A stretch of 64,000 nucleotides of DNA. Origin: Chryseobacterium sp. 18061. Lineage in GTDB: Bacteria; Pseudomonadota; Gammaproteobacteria; Enterobacterales; Enterobacteriaceae. How positions within the stretch are numbered: position 1 is the first letter of the stretch; each line of letters begins with the position of its first letter. A model generated the notes under the pieces. It worked only from the letters and a program-made list of their open reading frames with translations, ran no database searches and had not been told where the DNA came from. The position numbers and the translations under genes were made by a program. Shown piece by piece: positions 11,173 through 20,871 of the stretch. The stretch covers positions 356,565 to 420,564 of the forward strand of contig CACSKA010000005.1 in the NCBI GenBank assembly GCA_902706205.1. Direction: 5' to 3'.

Positions 11173-12066
11173 ATGAAACGTCCGGACTACAGAACACTAC
11201 AGGCATTGGATGCGGTTATTCGGGAACGCGGGTTTGAACGCGCCGCACAAAAGCTGTGTATTACCCAGTCCGCCGTCTCCCAGCGAATCAAACAACTGGA
11301 AAACATGTTCGGGCAGCCTTTACTGGTGCGAACCGTGCCTCCTCGTCCGACCGAGCAAGGACAGAAACTGCTGGCGCTGCTGCGTCAGGTTGAGCTACTG
11401 GAGGAAGAGTGGCTGGGCGATGAGCAAACCGGTTCCACGCCGCTGCTGCTGTCACTGGCGGTCAACGCCGACAGTCTGGCAACCTGGCTGCTGCCCGCGC
11501 TGTCTGCGGTACTGTCTGATTCGCCGATTCGCCTGAACTTGCAGGTCGAAGATGAAACGCGTACGCAAGAACGTTTGCGTCGTGGTGAAGTGGTGGGTGC
11601 GGTCAGTATCCAGCCACAGGCTCTGCCAAGTTGTCTGGTCGATCAGCTCGGTGCGCTCGATTATCTTTTCGTCGCATCAAAATCATTTGCGCAACGCTAC
11701 TTCCCCAACGGCGTAACGCGCTCTGCTCTGCTGAAAGCACCGGTGGTGGCGTTTGACCATCTCGATGATATGCATCAGGCCTTTTTACAGCAGAATTTCG
11801 ATCTGCCGCCAGGCAGCGTACCGTGCCATATCGTGAACTCGTCGGAAGCCTTCGTGCAACTGGCGCGTCAGGGCACCACCTGCTGTATGATCCCGCACCT
11901 GCAAATCGAGCGTGAGCTGGACAGCGGCGAGCTTATCAACCTGACGCCGGGCCTGTTCCAGCGCCGGATGCTGTACTGGCACCGGTTTGCGCCGGAAAGC
12001 CGTATGATGCGTCGGGTAACCGATGCCCTGCTGGGGTACGGGCACAAAGTTCTGCGCCAGGATTGA
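11173..12066 (+). CDS. argP: LysR-type regulator ArgP (IciA)
   Basis: LysR-type activator responding to arginine, lysine and canavanine; it drives argO and other lysine- or arginine-related genes in E. coli. The start at the ATG for [15 protein letters not shown] gives 297 residues, as in E. coli; 12 upstream in-frame codons do not belong to the family. The winged HTH spans about 1-60 ([20 protein letters not shown] is the recognition region), followed by the periplasmic-binding-protein-like effector domain. The known target argO lies 0.9 kb downstream on the other strand. Confidence 0.97.
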   Translation: MKRPDYRTLQALDAVIRERGFERAAQKLCITQSAVSQRIKQLENMFGQPLLVRTVPPRPTEQGQKLLALLRQVELLEEEWLGDEQTGSTPLLLSLAVNADSLATWLLPALSAVLSDSPIRLNLQVEDETRTQERLRRGEVVGAVSIQPQALPSCLVDQLGALDYLFVASKSFAQRYFPNGVTRSALLKAPVVAFDHLDDMHQAFLQQNFDLPPGSVPCHIVNSSEAFVQLARQGTTCCMIPHLQIERELDSGELINLTPGLFQRRMLYWHRFAPESRMMRRVTDALLGYGHKVLRQD

Positions 12067-12071
12067 TCAAA

Positions 12072-12100
12072 AACGCCGGGTTTCCCCGGCGTTTTCATTT
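12072..12100 (+). terminator. Intrinsic terminator of argP
   Basis: AACGCCGGG/CCCGGCGTT-type stem with a short loop at 12072-12093, followed by TTTTCATTT, six bases after the argP stop codon. A canonical rho-independent terminator on the plus strand. Confidence 0.9.
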
Positions 12101-12116
12101 ATAGCACTACGGCTTT

Positions 12117-12854
12117 TTATTCCGCTTTTTTCTGCGGCTCAGCCTGCGTCGGTTCAAGCTGGAAGACAACGTCGACCTGGTCGTCGAACTGAATAGTGGG
12201 TTGTTCGTAGGTTTCCTGCGCAGAAGGTGCGGCTGCCGCATCGGCCTTCATCATGCGAACCATTGGGCTCGGCTGATAGTTAGACACGTGATAACGCACG
12301 CTATAGACCGGGCCGAGTTTGGCGTTAAAGCCGGAAGCCAGCTCTTTTGCCTGATGCACTGCATCGTCGATCGCCGCTTTACGGGCTTTATCTTTGTACT
12401 CTTCCGGTTGCGCAACGCCAAGCGATACGGAACGGATTTCATTCAGACCCGCTTTCAGCGCGCCGTCCAGCAGCGAGTTGAGCTTATCCAGCTGACGCAG
12501 CGTGACTTCAACGGTACGCACTGCCCGGTATCCTTTCAGAATGCTTTTGCCATTCTGATAGTCATAATCCGGCTGAGTACGGAGGTTGGCAGAACTGATG
12601 TCTTTTTTAGCGACATCATTTTTCTCAAGGAAAGAGAGATACTGGGATACGCGATCATCAGCCTGTTTCTTCGCCGTTGCAGCATCTTTTGCCGCCACGT
12701 TGACTTCAATCGCCAGGGTCGCGATATCAGGCGCTGCGTCTACGCTTGCCGTTCCGGAGGTAACAATGTGCGGTCCATCTGGCAACTCATTTGCCTGTAC
12801 CGACATCGCGCCGAATCCCACTAATGCCGCCAGGGCCATCACTTTAAACTTCAC
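12117..12854 (-). CDS. yggE: SIMPL-domain periplasmic protein YggE
   Basis: Periplasmic protein of the SIMPL (DUF541) family, reported to lessen oxidative stress in E. coli; the molecular activity is not known. 245 residues against 246 in E. coli. Signal peptide at 1-22 (basic MKFK, hydrophobic MALAALVGFGAM, cleavage after VQA). The SIMPL domain covers most of the mature protein, with repeated helices around KDAATAKKQADDRV. It sits between argP and argO, as in E. coli, on the same strand as argO with about 90 bp between them. Confidence 0.94.
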   Translation of the reverse strand: MKFKVMALAALVGFGAMSVQANELPDGPHIVTSGTASVDAAPDIATLAIEVNVAAKDAATAKKQADDRVSQYLSFLEKNDVAKKDISSANLRTQPDYDYQNGKSILKGYRAVRTVEVTLRQLDKLNSLLDGALKAGLNEIRSVSLGVAQPEEYKDKARKAAIDDAVHQAKELASGFNAKLGPVYSVRYHVSNYQPSPMVRMMKADAAAAPSAQETYEQPTIQFDDQVDVVFQLEPTQAEPQKKAE

Positions 12855-12944
12855 TGTCGTTCCTCCTTGTTACGTCTTGACCCCAAAACAGGGCGCATGC
12901 CTGCAAGCTTAGCTTCTGAGGATTAAATGTCCATAAGACAAGGC

Positions 12945-13580
12945 TTAGTTGAACAAGGCGTGAACATGTGAGATGCCATCTTTCGCCAGCTGGAAGGCGA
13001 TAAACCACATCACCAGGCCGACCAGGGTATTAATGGTGCGCTGCGCTTTGGCAGTGCGTAAACGCGGGGCCAGCCAGGCGGCGAGCAGAGCCAGGCCAAA
13101 GAACCACAGGAAAGAAGCACTCACAGTGCCAAGCGCGAACCAGCGTTTTGGCTCTGCGCCCAACTGCCCACCGAGGCTGCCGAGCACCACGAAGGTGTCC
13201 AGGTAAACGTGCGGATTAAGCCAGGTCACCGCCAGCATGGTGGCAATAATCTTCCAGCGGCCCTGTTTCATCACTTCCGCGCTGGCAAGCTCCATATTGC
13301 TGCCCATCGCCGTTTTCAGCGCGCCAAATCCGTACCATAACAGGAACGCAACGCCGCCCCAGGTGACGAACGCCAGCAACCACGGCGACTGCGTCAGTAA
13401 CGCGCTGCCGCCAAACACGCCGGCGCATATCAACACTAAATCACTGACAGCACAAAGGAAGGCAATCATGATGTGATACTGACGGCGAATGCCCTGGTTC
13501 ATGACAAACGCATTCTGCGGCCCAAGAGGAAGGATCATGGCTGCGCCGAGGACAAGTCCCTGAATATAATAAGATAACAC
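12945..13580 (-). CDS. argO: Arginine exporter ArgO (LysE family)
   Basis: Inner-membrane LysE-family exporter of arginine (and canavanine). I chose the GTG at 13580 (read [15 protein letters not shown]), giving 211 residues, the E. coli length; another GTG five codons upstream (13595) would give 216. About six hydrophobic segments are visible, beginning with [20 protein letters not shown], the LysE signature. Activated by ArgP in E. coli; candidate half-sites lie just upstream (13635-13680). Confidence 0.94.
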   Translation of the reverse strand: MLSYYIQGLVLGAAMILPLGPQNAFVMNQGIRRQYHIMIAFLCAVSDLVLICAGVFGGSALLTQSPWLLAFVTWGGVAFLLWYGFGALKTAMGSNMELASAEVMKQGRWKIIATMLAVTWLNPHVYLDTFVVLGSLGGQLGAEPKRWFALGTVSASFLWFFGLALLAAWLAPRLRTAKAQRTINTLVGLVMWFIAFQLAKDGISHVHALFN

Positions 13581-13595
13581 GATAGTTTTACTCAC

Positions 13596-13785
13596 AAGTG
13601 TTCGTTAATGACCAGACTATAACGCGCGATTATCATTAGCGGAAATGGATAATGCTAATCCCTTATTAGCCTGACTAATAATGTGTATTCCTTGCTCGAA
13701 TGCATATTCATTCATCAGACGTGAGTTATACTGCACAATGTATTTTTCTGGTGCTCTTCCCTTTTCACTTTCTCAAGGACAGATC
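13596..13785. promoter_or_regulatory. argO / TRAP-binding-protein divergent control region
   Basis: 190 bp between divergent genes. A cluster of ATTAGC/GCTAAT half-sites is visible: 13635-13640 (ATTAGC), 13654-13659 (GCTAAT, forming an inverted repeat with the first), 13665-13670 (ATTAGC) and 13675-13679 (CTAAT). They lie where ArgP binds at argO in E. coli, so ArgP binding is a reasonable inference. Confidence 0.5.
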
Positions 13786-14832
13786 ATGAACTTAAAGGCG
13801 TTTTTAGTGCAGAGCGCTGCCCTCGCCCTGCTCATTTCGATATCGCCGGTTCAGGCGGAAACCGTATTGCGTTACACCGATCACGAACCGTTGAGCAACA
13901 TGCGCACCAAAGTGATTAAAGACGTTTTCTTTGCCGCTATCGCCAAGGAGTCACACGGACGCCTGCGCGTGGAAGATCACTGGAACGGCGAGCTGTCGGT
14001 AAGCTATGACGCACTGAAAACGGTCAGCGAAGGGAAAATCGCGGATATGGGTATCGTGGTGCCGGAATACACCGCAGAACAATTACCGCTCCATCAGATC
14101 TTCAAAAGCTTCCCGCTGGGGCCTGATAACGGCGACGAGCAGGTAAAATTCTTCCATCGCGTGTTTCGTGATTTGCCGCAGTTTTCTCCTGAGCTTGCCG
14201 CCAACAACCTGGTGAATCTGCAATTTTTCCTCGGCTATCCTGCTGCGTTCTTCTCAACCAGTCCTTCGCTGAAATACGACAATCTGCAAGACACCACCTG
14301 GCGCACCGCAAGTTTCTGGCATCAGGCATACCTGGAAAATGCGGGTGCAAAGGTTGTCAAAATGCCTTGGAATGCGCAAATCACCGACGCCTTGCGTAAC
14401 GGAACACTAAGCGGCCTGCTGGTTAATCTGGACAGCGGAGATGACATTCACGCCTGGCAGGCGGCAAAAGAAGTTCGTGTTTCGCTACGTCTGTGGCTGG
14501 GACATGTTTATCTACTGGTGATGAACAAAACCCGCTGGGAAAACCTGTCAGAAGACGATAAAGCCGCCATTCGTCGGGCTGCTGCGCACACAGAGAAAAC
14601 ACTGGGCGTGACGCTCGACGCTAGCCTGAAACAGATGACTCAGAACATGAGCCAGCAAGGCGCGCATGTTCGGACGCTGACACCGGAGGAGCTAAACACC
14701 TGGCAGCGCACCAGCCGTTATCAGGTCATACAGGCAGATTGGGTGGCGAAGCAGGAAGCCAATGGTGTCACCAATGCGGGCGAAACACTGAACGCGGTGG
14801 CAAAACAGCTTCATACGATAACCAAAGAGTGA
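13786..14832 (+). CDS. Orphan TRAP-transporter DctP-type solute-binding protein
   Basis: Periplasmic substrate-binding protein of the DctP/TRAP type. The start MNLKAFLVQSAALALL follows an AAGGAC Shine-Dalgarno and gives 348 residues; 35 upstream in-frame codons are not signal-like. Signal peptide at about 1-22, cleavage after PVQA, then ETVLRYTDHEPLSNMRT, the usual first strand. The conserved arginine of TRAP binding proteins, which contacts a ligand carboxylate, probably lies in the GYPAAFFSTSP...TWRTASFW region. No dctQ or dctM membrane subunits are nearby: neighbours are argO and mscS, adjacent in E. coli. It may serve a transporter encoded elsewhere or act as a sensor. Substrate unknown. 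Confidence 0.88.
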   Translation: MNLKAFLVQSAALALLISISPVQAETVLRYTDHEPLSNMRTKVIKDVFFAAIAKESHGRLRVEDHWNGELSVSYDALKTVSEGKIADMGIVVPEYTAEQLPLHQIFKSFPLGPDNGDEQVKFFHRVFRDLPQFSPELAANNLVNLQFFLGYPAAFFSTSPSLKYDNLQDTTWRTASFWHQAYLENAGAKVVKMPWNAQITDALRNGTLSGLLVNLDSGDDIHAWQAAKEVRVSLRLWLGHVYLLVMNKTRWENLSEDDKAAIRRAAAHTEKTLGVTLDASLKQMTQNMSQQGAHVRTLTPEELNTWQRTSRYQVIQADWVAKQEANGVTNAGETLNAVAKQLHTITKE

Positions 14833-14840
14833 TGTAAAAA

Positions 14841-14859
14841 AGCCCGCTCGCAGCGGGCT
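14841..14859. terminator. Bidirectional terminator between dctP-like gene and mscS
   Basis: Stem AGCCCGCT/AGCGGGCT with a short CGC loop. It is preceded by TAAAAA on the plus strand, which gives a T-run for the minus-strand mscS transcript, and followed by TTCGTT for the plus-strand gene. It therefore probably ends both convergent transcripts. Confidence 0.85.
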
Positions 14860-14881
14860 TTCGTTCAGTAAAGAGCCGACG

Positions 14882-15745
14882 TCAGGCGGCTTCGGACTGC
14901 TCTTTTGCACGTTTGAAGTTCACATCCATCTGCGGGAACGGGAAGCTGATGCCGTTGGCATCAAAATCTTTTTTCACTCGCTCCAGCACATCCCAGTAAA
15001 CATTCATCAAATCACCACTGTTGCTCCAGGTACGGACCACAAAGTTCATGGATGAAGGTCCCAACTCATTCAGACGCACGGTGATGTCACGATCTTTTAA
15101 GATGCGCTCATCAGACTCAACGATGTTGGTCAACAGCTGCTTGACCTTATCGATGTCTGAATCATAGGCCACACCAATGATGAACTCGTTACGGCGTACC
15201 GGCTCGCGGGAGAAGTTGATGATGTTCCCGGCGATGATTTTCCCATTCGGGATAACCACGATTTTGCCGTCGATAGTGCGCATGGTGGTGGAAAAAATCT
15301 GCACATTGAGCACAGTACCGGCCACGCCGCCGAGATCAACATATTCACCTGCACGGAACGGACGGAACATCACCAGCAGCACACCCGCTGCCAGGTTGGA
15401 GAGCGAGCCTTGCAGCGCCAGGCCGACGGCCAAACCTGCGGCACCGAGGACGGCGATAACCGATGCAGTCTGCACGCCTACGCGACCGAGCGCAGCAATC
15501 AGGGTGAAGGCAATAATCACATAGCGCAGCATTGCTGACAGGAAGTCAGCTACAGTGGCATCAATCTGACGCGCGCGCATCACACGGTTAACGGCATTCG
15601 AGACCAGTCGGGCGATAATCATCCCGATGACGATAATGGCGATAGCCGCGACGATATTTACCGCATAGCTCAGCAGCAACGCTTGATTGCGCACCAGCCA
15701 TGAGCCTGCGTGGTTTATACTGTCGACAACGTTCAAATCTTCCAT
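14882..15745 (-). CDS. mscS: Small-conductance mechanosensitive channel MscS
   Basis: Homoheptameric inner-membrane channel that releases solutes on hypo-osmotic shock. 287 residues (286 in E. coli). Three transmembrane helices lie in the first 130 residues; TM3 carries the glycine/alanine-rich pore helix [20 protein letters not shown] and is followed by [15 protein letters not shown], the junction to the beta domain. The cytoplasmic vestibule makes up the rest. Convergent with the TRAP-type gene; upstream lies a 191-bp gap towards fbaA. Confidence 0.98.
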   Translation of the reverse strand: MEDLNVVDSINHAGSWLVRNQALLLSYAVNIVAAIAIIVIGMIIARLVSNAVNRVMRARQIDATVADFLSAMLRYVIIAFTLIAALGRVGVQTASVIAVLGAAGLAVGLALQGSLSNLAAGVLLVMFRPFRAGEYVDLGGVAGTVLNVQIFSTTMRTIDGKIVVIPNGKIIAGNIINFSREPVRRNEFIIGVAYDSDIDKVKQLLTNIVESDERILKDRDITVRLNELGPSSMNFVVRTWSNSGDLMNVYWDVLERVKKDFDANGISFPFPQMDVNFKRAKEQSEAA

Positions 15746-15891
15746 CTGATAATCCTTATAGCTACCCTCACGGGGAATAAAACTCGACGAACCTGCAAAC
15801 AGGCAGTTCGTTAAGGGTAAACAAGAATTGTCCGTTTTGCCAAGTAGTTCACAGAATTAAGCAAAATCATCCTGTTGAAAAGACAATAAAA

Positions 15892-15912
15892 AAGCCCGCT
15901 AAAAAGCGGGCT
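15892..15912 (-). terminator. Intrinsic terminator of fbaA
   Basis: Stem AAGCCCGCT/AGCGGGCTT with an AAA loop, followed on the minus strand by TTTTATTGTCT, about 24 bp after the fbaA stop codon. It ends the epd-pgk-fbaA operon. Confidence 0.9.
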
Positions 15913-15936
15913 TAGGGCAGAAATTGGCTTCAAAAA

Positions 15937-17016
15937 TTACAGAACGTCAACCGCGTTCAGCTCTTTGAATGCCTGCTCCAGACGAGTAATCATAGAGGTC
16001 TGAGCAGCACGCAGCCATACGCGTGGATCGTAGTATTTCTTGTTCGGCTGGTCGTCGCCTTTCGGGTTGCCCAGCTGGCCCTGCAGGTAAGCTTCGTTTT
16101 CTTTGTAATAGTTCAGGATACCTTCCCACGTTGCCCACTGGGTATCGGTATCGATGTTCATTTTGATTACGCCGTAGCTTACGGAGTCTTTGATTTCCTG
16201 AGCAGAAGAACCGGAACCGCCGTGGAAGACGAAGTTCAGGCTGTTGTGCGGCAGGTTGTGTTTCTTGGACACGAATTCCTGAGAATCACGCAGGATAGTC
16301 GGGGTCAGAACCACGTTGCCTGGCTTGTACACACCGTGCACGTTACCGAAGGAAGCAGCGATGGTGAAACGTGGGCTGATCGCGTTCAGTTTGGTGTACG
16401 CGTAGTCAACGTCTTCTGGCTGAGTGTACAGAGCGGATGCGTCCATATGGCTGTTATCAACGCCATCTTCTTCACCGCCGGTGCAGCCCAGTTCGATTTC
16501 CAGAGTCATGTCCATTTTGGCCATGCGCGCCAGGTATTTGGAGCAGATCTCGATGTTCTCTTCCAGAGACTCTTCGGACAGGTCGATCATGTGAGAAGAG
16601 AACAGTGGTTTACCGGTAGCAGCGAAGTGTTTTTCGCCAGCGTCCAGCAGACCGTCGATCCATGGCAGCAGTTTCTTCGCGCAGTGGTCAGTGTGCAGGA
16701 TAACTGGAACACCGTAGTGCTCAGCCATCTGGTGAACATGGTGTGCACCAGAGATAGCACCCAGGATAGCAGCGCCCTGAGGAACGTCAGTTTTCACGCC
16801 TTTACCTGCGATGAACGCAGCGCCGCCGTTGGAGAACTGAACGATAACAGGTGCTTTAGCTTTTGCAGCAGTTTCCAGTACGGCGTTGATGGAGTCAGTA
16901 CCCACACAGTTGACCGCTGGCAGTGCAAAGTTGTTCTCTTTTGCTACCTGGAAAACTTTCTGTACGTCATCACCGGTGATTACACCTGGTTTTACGAAAT
17001 CAAAAATCTTAGACAT
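15937..17016 (-). CDS. fbaA: Class II fructose-bisphosphate aldolase
   Basis: Zinc-dependent glycolytic aldolase splitting fructose-1,6-bisphosphate. The start MSKIFDFVKPGVITGDD gives 359 residues, as in E. coli; 16 further in-frame codons upstream are not conserved. Zinc and catalytic motifs: HTDHCAKK (about 108-115), the glycine-rich GCTGGEEDGVD loop, FGNVHGVYKPGNV and the phosphate-binding FHGGSGSS. Third gene of epd-pgk-fbaA, 103 bp after pgk. High expression is expected; codon use is strongly biased. Confidence 0.98.
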   Translation of the reverse strand: MSKIFDFVKPGVITGDDVQKVFQVAKENNFALPAVNCVGTDSINAVLETAAKAKAPVIVQFSNGGAAFIAGKGVKTDVPQGAAILGAISGAHHVHQMAEHYGVPVILHTDHCAKKLLPWIDGLLDAGEKHFAATGKPLFSSHMIDLSEESLEENIEICSKYLARMAKMDMTLEIELGCTGGEEDGVDNSHMDASALYTQPEDVDYAYTKLNAISPRFTIAASFGNVHGVYKPGNVVLTPTILRDSQEFVSKKHNLPHNSLNFVFHGGSGSSAQEIKDSVSYGVIKMNIDTDTQWATWEGILNYYKENEAYLQGQLGNPKGDDQPNKKYYDPRVWLRAAQTSMITRLEQAFKELNAVDVL

Positions 17017-17119
17017 GATTGTTTGTCCTGTATCGTCGGCATTTAGAAAAAACGTTTGTGCCACCGAATGCGTTACGGCGGCAAAAAATCAACGGGCAAG
17101 TTAACCCTGCCCGGAAGCA

Positions 17120-18283
17120 TTACTTCTTAGCGCGCTCTTCGAGCATCGCTACTGCTGGCAGAACTTTGCCTTCCACGAATTCGAGGAATGCGCCACCGCC
17201 AGTGGAGATGTAGGAGATCTTGTCGGAGATACCGAACAGGTCGATTGCAGCCAGAGTATCGCCGCCGCCTGCGATGGAGAACGCTTCGCTATTAGCGATG
17301 GCATTAGCCACGATCTCAGTACCTTTACGGAAGTTAGGGAATTCGAACACGCCAACCGGACCGTTCCACAGAATAGTTTTGGCATTTTTCAGGATATCAG
17401 CCAGTTTCTGTGCAGAAACGTCGCCCAGGTCCAGAATCTGCTCTTCATCTTTAATGTCGTTAACAGATTTCAGGGTTGCCGGTGCAGTTTCGGAGAACTC
17501 AGTCGCCACGCGAACGTCAGTCGGAACTGGGATGTCGCAAGTGGTCAGCAGACGTTTTGCTTCTTCAACCAGGTCAGCTTCGTACAAGGATTTGCCCACA
17601 TTGTGGCCCTGAGCGGCAACAAAGGTGTTAGCGATGCCACCACCAACGATCAGCTGGTCAGCGATTTTGGACAGAGAATCCAGAACGGTCAGTTTGGTGG
17701 AAACTTTAGAACCACCAACGATAGCAACCATTGGGCGAGCCGGGTTACCCAGTGCTTTACCCAGTGCGTCCAGTTCTGCTGCCAGCAGCGGGCCTGCACA
17801 CGCGACGTCAGCAAATTTGCCGATACCATGGGTGGAAGCCTGTGCACGGTGTGCAGTACCGAATGCGTCCATTACGAATACGTCACACAGAGCAGCGTAT
17901 TTCTTGGACAGCGCTTCGTCGTCTTTCTTCTCGCCTTTGTTAAAGCGAACGTTTTCCAGAACCACCAGTTCACCGGCAGCAACTTCAACGCCATCCAGGT
18001 AATCTTTTACCAGGCGAACTGGGTTAGACAATTTGTCTTTCAGGTAGTTAACTACCGGGAGCAGAGAGAATTCTTCGTTGTACTCACCTTCAGTCGGACG
18101 ACCCAGGTGAGAAGTCACCATCACTTTAGCGCCCTGTTTCAGAGCCATTTCGATGGTTGGCAGGGACGCACGAATACGCGCATCGCTGGTCACTTTTCCG
18201 TCTTTAACCGGAACGTTCAGATCGGCACGGATGAAAACGCGTTTACCAGCCAGATCCAGATCGGTCATCTTAATTACAGACAT
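17120..18283 (-). CDS. pgk: Phosphoglycerate kinase
   Basis: Transfers phosphate from 1,3-bisphosphoglycerate to ADP in glycolysis. 387 residues, the standard bacterial length. Substrate site [13 protein letters not shown] (about 19-31) and [10 protein letters not shown] (about 59-68) in the N-lobe; nucleotide site GGSKVSTKL and GGGDTLAAI in the C-lobe. It lies 47 bp after epd and before fbaA, a conserved Cra-controlled operon. Confidence 0.98.
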   Translation of the reverse strand: MSVIKMTDLDLAGKRVFIRADLNVPVKDGKVTSDARIRASLPTIEMALKQGAKVMVTSHLGRPTEGEYNEEFSLLPVVNYLKDKLSNPVRLVKDYLDGVEVAAGELVVLENVRFNKGEKKDDEALSKKYAALCDVFVMDAFGTAHRAQASTHGIGKFADVACAGPLLAAELDALGKALGNPARPMVAIVGGSKVSTKLTVLDSLSKIADQLIVGGGIANTFVAAQGHNVGKSLYEADLVEEAKRLLTTCDIPVPTDVRVATEFSETAPATLKSVNDIKDEEQILDLGDVSAQKLADILKNAKTILWNGPVGVFEFPNFRKGTEIVANAIANSEAFSIAGGGDTLAAIDLFGISDKISYISTGGGAFLEFVEGKVLPAVAMLEERAKK

Positions 18284-18330
18284 GGTGAATCCTCTCGTTG
18301 ATTCTAAAGTTTTGCAGACGCGACAGCGCC

Positions 18331-19350
18331 TTACCTGAAACCTGTATTGGCCATCGCTAACGTGGTGTCGAGCATTCGGTTAGCGAAACCCCATTCATTA
18401 TCACACCAGACCAGCGTTTTGATCAGATGCGCACCGCTGACCCGCGTCTGCGTGCCATCGACAATGGCACTGTGCGGGTCGTGGTTAAAATCTATTGAGA
18501 CCAACGGTAATTCCGTATAGTCAACTATACCATGAAATGCCCCCGCCGCCGCTTTTTGCAACAACTGGTTGACTTCACTCGCTTTTACCGGATGCTTCAC
18601 GGTTACGCTGAGGTCGATTGCGGTGACGTTAATCGTCGGCACGCGCACGGCAATGGCTTCAAATCGATCATTAAACTGCGGGAAAATTCGGGTGATGCCA
18701 GCAGCCAGTTTAGTATCAACTGGAATAATCGACTGACTGGCCGCACGGGTACGACGTAGGTCCGGATGATACGCATCAATAACTTGTTGATCGTGCATCG
18801 CCGAATGGATAGTCGTAACCGTTCCCGATTCAATACCCCAGGCATCGTCGAGCAATTTGATGACAGGAATAATACAGTTGGTGGTACAGGATGCGTTGGA
18901 GACAAGACGGTGATCGCGTTGCAACTCGTGGTGATTGACACCGTAAACTACCGTTGCGTCGAGATCGTTGCTGCCAGGGTGTGAAAAGAGCACTTTCTTA
19001 GCGCCCGCCGCCAGATGCATTTCGCCATCGGATCGGGAGCCATACACGCCGGTGCAATCGAGCACGACATCAACGCCCAGTTCACGCCACGGCAGCGCTT
19101 CAAGCGACGGCTCGTGTAGCAGGCGAATGACATCATCACCGACGTAAAGCTGCTCTCGCTCCTGGCGAACATCCCAGGCAAAGCGGCCATGGCTGGTGTC
19201 ATATTTCAACAAATGCGCGATGCCCGCAGCATCAGCCAGTTCGTTGATTGCCACCACGGTAATTTCCGCACGACGCCCGGATTCATATAAAGCACGAACC
19301 ACGTTACGTCCAATGCGACCGAAGCCATTAATCGCTACGCGTACGGTCAT
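18331..19350 (-). CDS. epd: D-erythrose-4-phosphate dehydrogenase
   Basis: GapA paralogue oxidising erythrose-4-phosphate to 4-phosphoerythronate, the first step towards pyridoxal phosphate. The start [17 protein letters not shown] gives 339 residues, as in E. coli; 19 upstream in-frame codons are dropped. NAD motif NGFGRIGR at about 8-15 and catalytic cysteine in SNASCTTNC at about 151-159. First gene of epd-pgk-fbaA; a Cra box lies 122 bp upstream. Confidence 0.97.
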   Translation of the reverse strand: MTVRVAINGFGRIGRNVVRALYESGRRAEITVVAINELADAAGIAHLLKYDTSHGRFAWDVRQEREQLYVGDDVIRLLHEPSLEALPWRELGVDVVLDCTGVYGSRSDGEMHLAAGAKKVLFSHPGSNDLDATVVYGVNHHELQRDHRLVSNASCTTNCIIPVIKLLDDAWGIESGTVTTIHSAMHDQQVIDAYHPDLRRTRAASQSIIPVDTKLAAGITRIFPQFNDRFEAIAVRVPTINVTAIDLSVTVKHPVKASEVNQLLQKAAAGAFHGIVDYTELPLVSIDFNHDPHSAIVDGTQTRVSGAHLIKTLVWCDNEWGFANRMLDTTLAMANTGFR

Positions 19351-19471
19351 AGGTCTCCTGCAAGACTTTCCCTGAAGTGTGTGGCTGAGAGCGTAATCCA
19401 GCCTCACCTGGAAAGGAATCCTTGCTGTCGCAAACCGCGACTGATTGATTATTTGTCGAACATTTAATCGA

Positions 19472-19486
19472 CTGAAACGCTTCAGC
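19472..19486. promoter_or_regulatory. Cra (FruR) operator upstream of epd
   Basis: CTGAAACGCTTCAGC: two CTGAA/TTCAG arms around ACGC, close to the published Cra consensus. It sits in the 286-bp gap between yggC and epd, 122 bp before the epd start. Cra control of epd-pgk-fbaA is established in E. coli, so the assignment fits both motif and place. The rest of the gap shows nothing I can name. Confidence 0.8.
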
Positions 19487-19636
19487 TAGAGTAAGCGAAA
19501 CCTGGAATAAAGGGAATCCGTGACCCGGGACAGAAAACAGTTATCTGATCTACGTCACATTTTCCCATGCCCTTTTGCAGCGATTAAGAATAATTTACCC
19601 CTACATTTCGCTGAGGGCTATTCACTCTGCCCATAA

Positions 19637-20347
19637 TCAAACGAAACGATAGTCGCCTTCTTCGGTCATTGCCAGCGTCACGTCGGCAGGCACACTCTCG
19701 CTGAGAACGCGTTCGACATTTGGCCCGTCGGTACGTCGATAAAAAGCGATCGCGTCCTGCTTGCTCAGGCCGCCAGCCTGTTTTCTGGCAATAAGTCTCT
19801 GGCTCAACGCAGCCGCCGGGGCGGTGATGAAAATCGAAAAATCACAATATTCCCGGAGTTTGCACCACTCTACATCGTCGCGCAGAAGCCAGTTACCTTC
19901 CACTACCACCAATGGCGCAGTCACCTGCAAGGCGTGCTCCTGCGGATCATGCCTTTGCCGGTCGTACTGCGGCCATGTGCCCTGCCCTTCACGGATTTGC
20001 CGCAGATTTCCCGCCAGCTTTGTGACGTCAAAGGTCTCTGGCGCGCCTTTATAAGGACGTAAACCTTCCGCGTCCAGCCAGTCGTTGTAGTGGTGAAAAC
20101 CGTCCATCGGCAGCGTTTGCAACGCCGGGAGTTCGGGGTCCTGTGCGGCAAGCCACGCCCAGAACGCCGTAAGCGTCGACTTTCCGGTGCCCGGCGGCGC
20201 ACTCAGGAAAACAATCGTTCGTTGGTGCGGGGAGGCTGCGTGTAGTCTCGCCAGTCTTTGCAGAAGGGGCTTATGGACGGTTTCAATATCCTGTTCACTA
20301 AAATGGGCAGCAACGTCAATCCCATTAATGGTCAGCATTATCTTCAC
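19637..20347 (-). CDS. yggC: Predicted P-loop kinase YggC (PanK/uridine kinase-like)
   Basis: P-loop NTPase of the phosphoribulokinase/uridine kinase/CoaA superfamily. 236 residues. Walker A APPGTGKST at about 50-58; MDGFHHYNDWLDAEGLRPYKG resembles the pantothenate/uridine kinase substrate block; VVEGNWLLRD follows as in the family. Substrate unknown. Last gene of the cmtB-cmtA-yggP-yggF-yggD-yggC operon, its ATG overlapping the yggD stop (ATGA), so it probably phosphorylates an intermediate of that sugar pathway. Confidence 0.88.
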   Translation of the reverse strand: MKIMLTINGIDVAAHFSEQDIETVHKPLLQRLARLHAASPHQRTIVFLSAPPGTGKSTLTAFWAWLAAQDPELPALQTLPMDGFHHYNDWLDAEGLRPYKGAPETFDVTKLAGNLRQIREGQGTWPQYDRQRHDPQEHALQVTAPLVVVEGNWLLRDDVEWCKLREYCDFSIFITAPAAALSQRLIARKQAGGLSKQDAIAFYRRTDGPNVERVLSESVPADVTLAMTEEGDYRFV

Positions 20348-20853
20348 GGCGTTAATTCCTTGAGAATTGCCGTTACTGCGAGGGCCAACGCGGTTTTGAT
20401 CATCCCGATGAAGCGGCTTTCCGAGTACAACGCGAAATCGGCAAACTTCATGCTCTTCAGAGCGTTATACATCGGGGTGTTATCGGTTATCGCATTCACG
20501 TTACAGATAAAGTCCCAGGTCAGCTCATCCGTAAAACCCGGGGCGTTATCCTGCCCGCTCAGAAACTGATGGTACTGGGAAAAATGCGTGATATCGGCGT
20601 AGAGCCATTTATCCATTTTCCCCAGCGCATAGATCAGGCGGAGCGCCACATCGAGGTCATCGAGCGGCCCACTTTGCGCAAGTAACGGCTTCACTGCATA
20701 TTCCACAATTTCCTCATCGTTATTGACGAATAACGACGGCAGAAAACGCTTAATTGCTTTCAGCAACAGCGTATTTGCCTCACTCATAAAGGCAGGCAAA
20801 GTGTCCTGAGCATTTAACTGCTCAAGCACCTCATCTTCAGTCAGTGCGGTCAT
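20344..20853 (-). CDS. yggD: MtlR-family regulator YggD
   Basis: 169-residue helical protein of the MtlR (mannitol operon repressor) family, which has no classical HTH and in the MtlR case restrains mannitol operon expression. Recognisable segments: MTALTEDEVLEQLN at the N-terminus and DLDVALRLIYALGKMD in the middle. Position after a mannitol-type PTS and before yggC matches a local regulatory role; the ligand is unknown. Confidence 0.88.
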   Translation of the reverse strand: MTALTEDEVLEQLNAQDTLPAFMSEANTLLLKAIKRFLPSLFVNNDEEIVEYAVKPLLAQSGPLDDLDVALRLIYALGKMDKWLYADITHFSQYHQFLSGQDNAPGFTDELTWDFICNVNAITDNTPMYNALKSMKFADFALYSESRFIGMIKTALALAVTAILKELTP

Positions 20854-20871
20854 TCGTCTCTCGATAAATCA

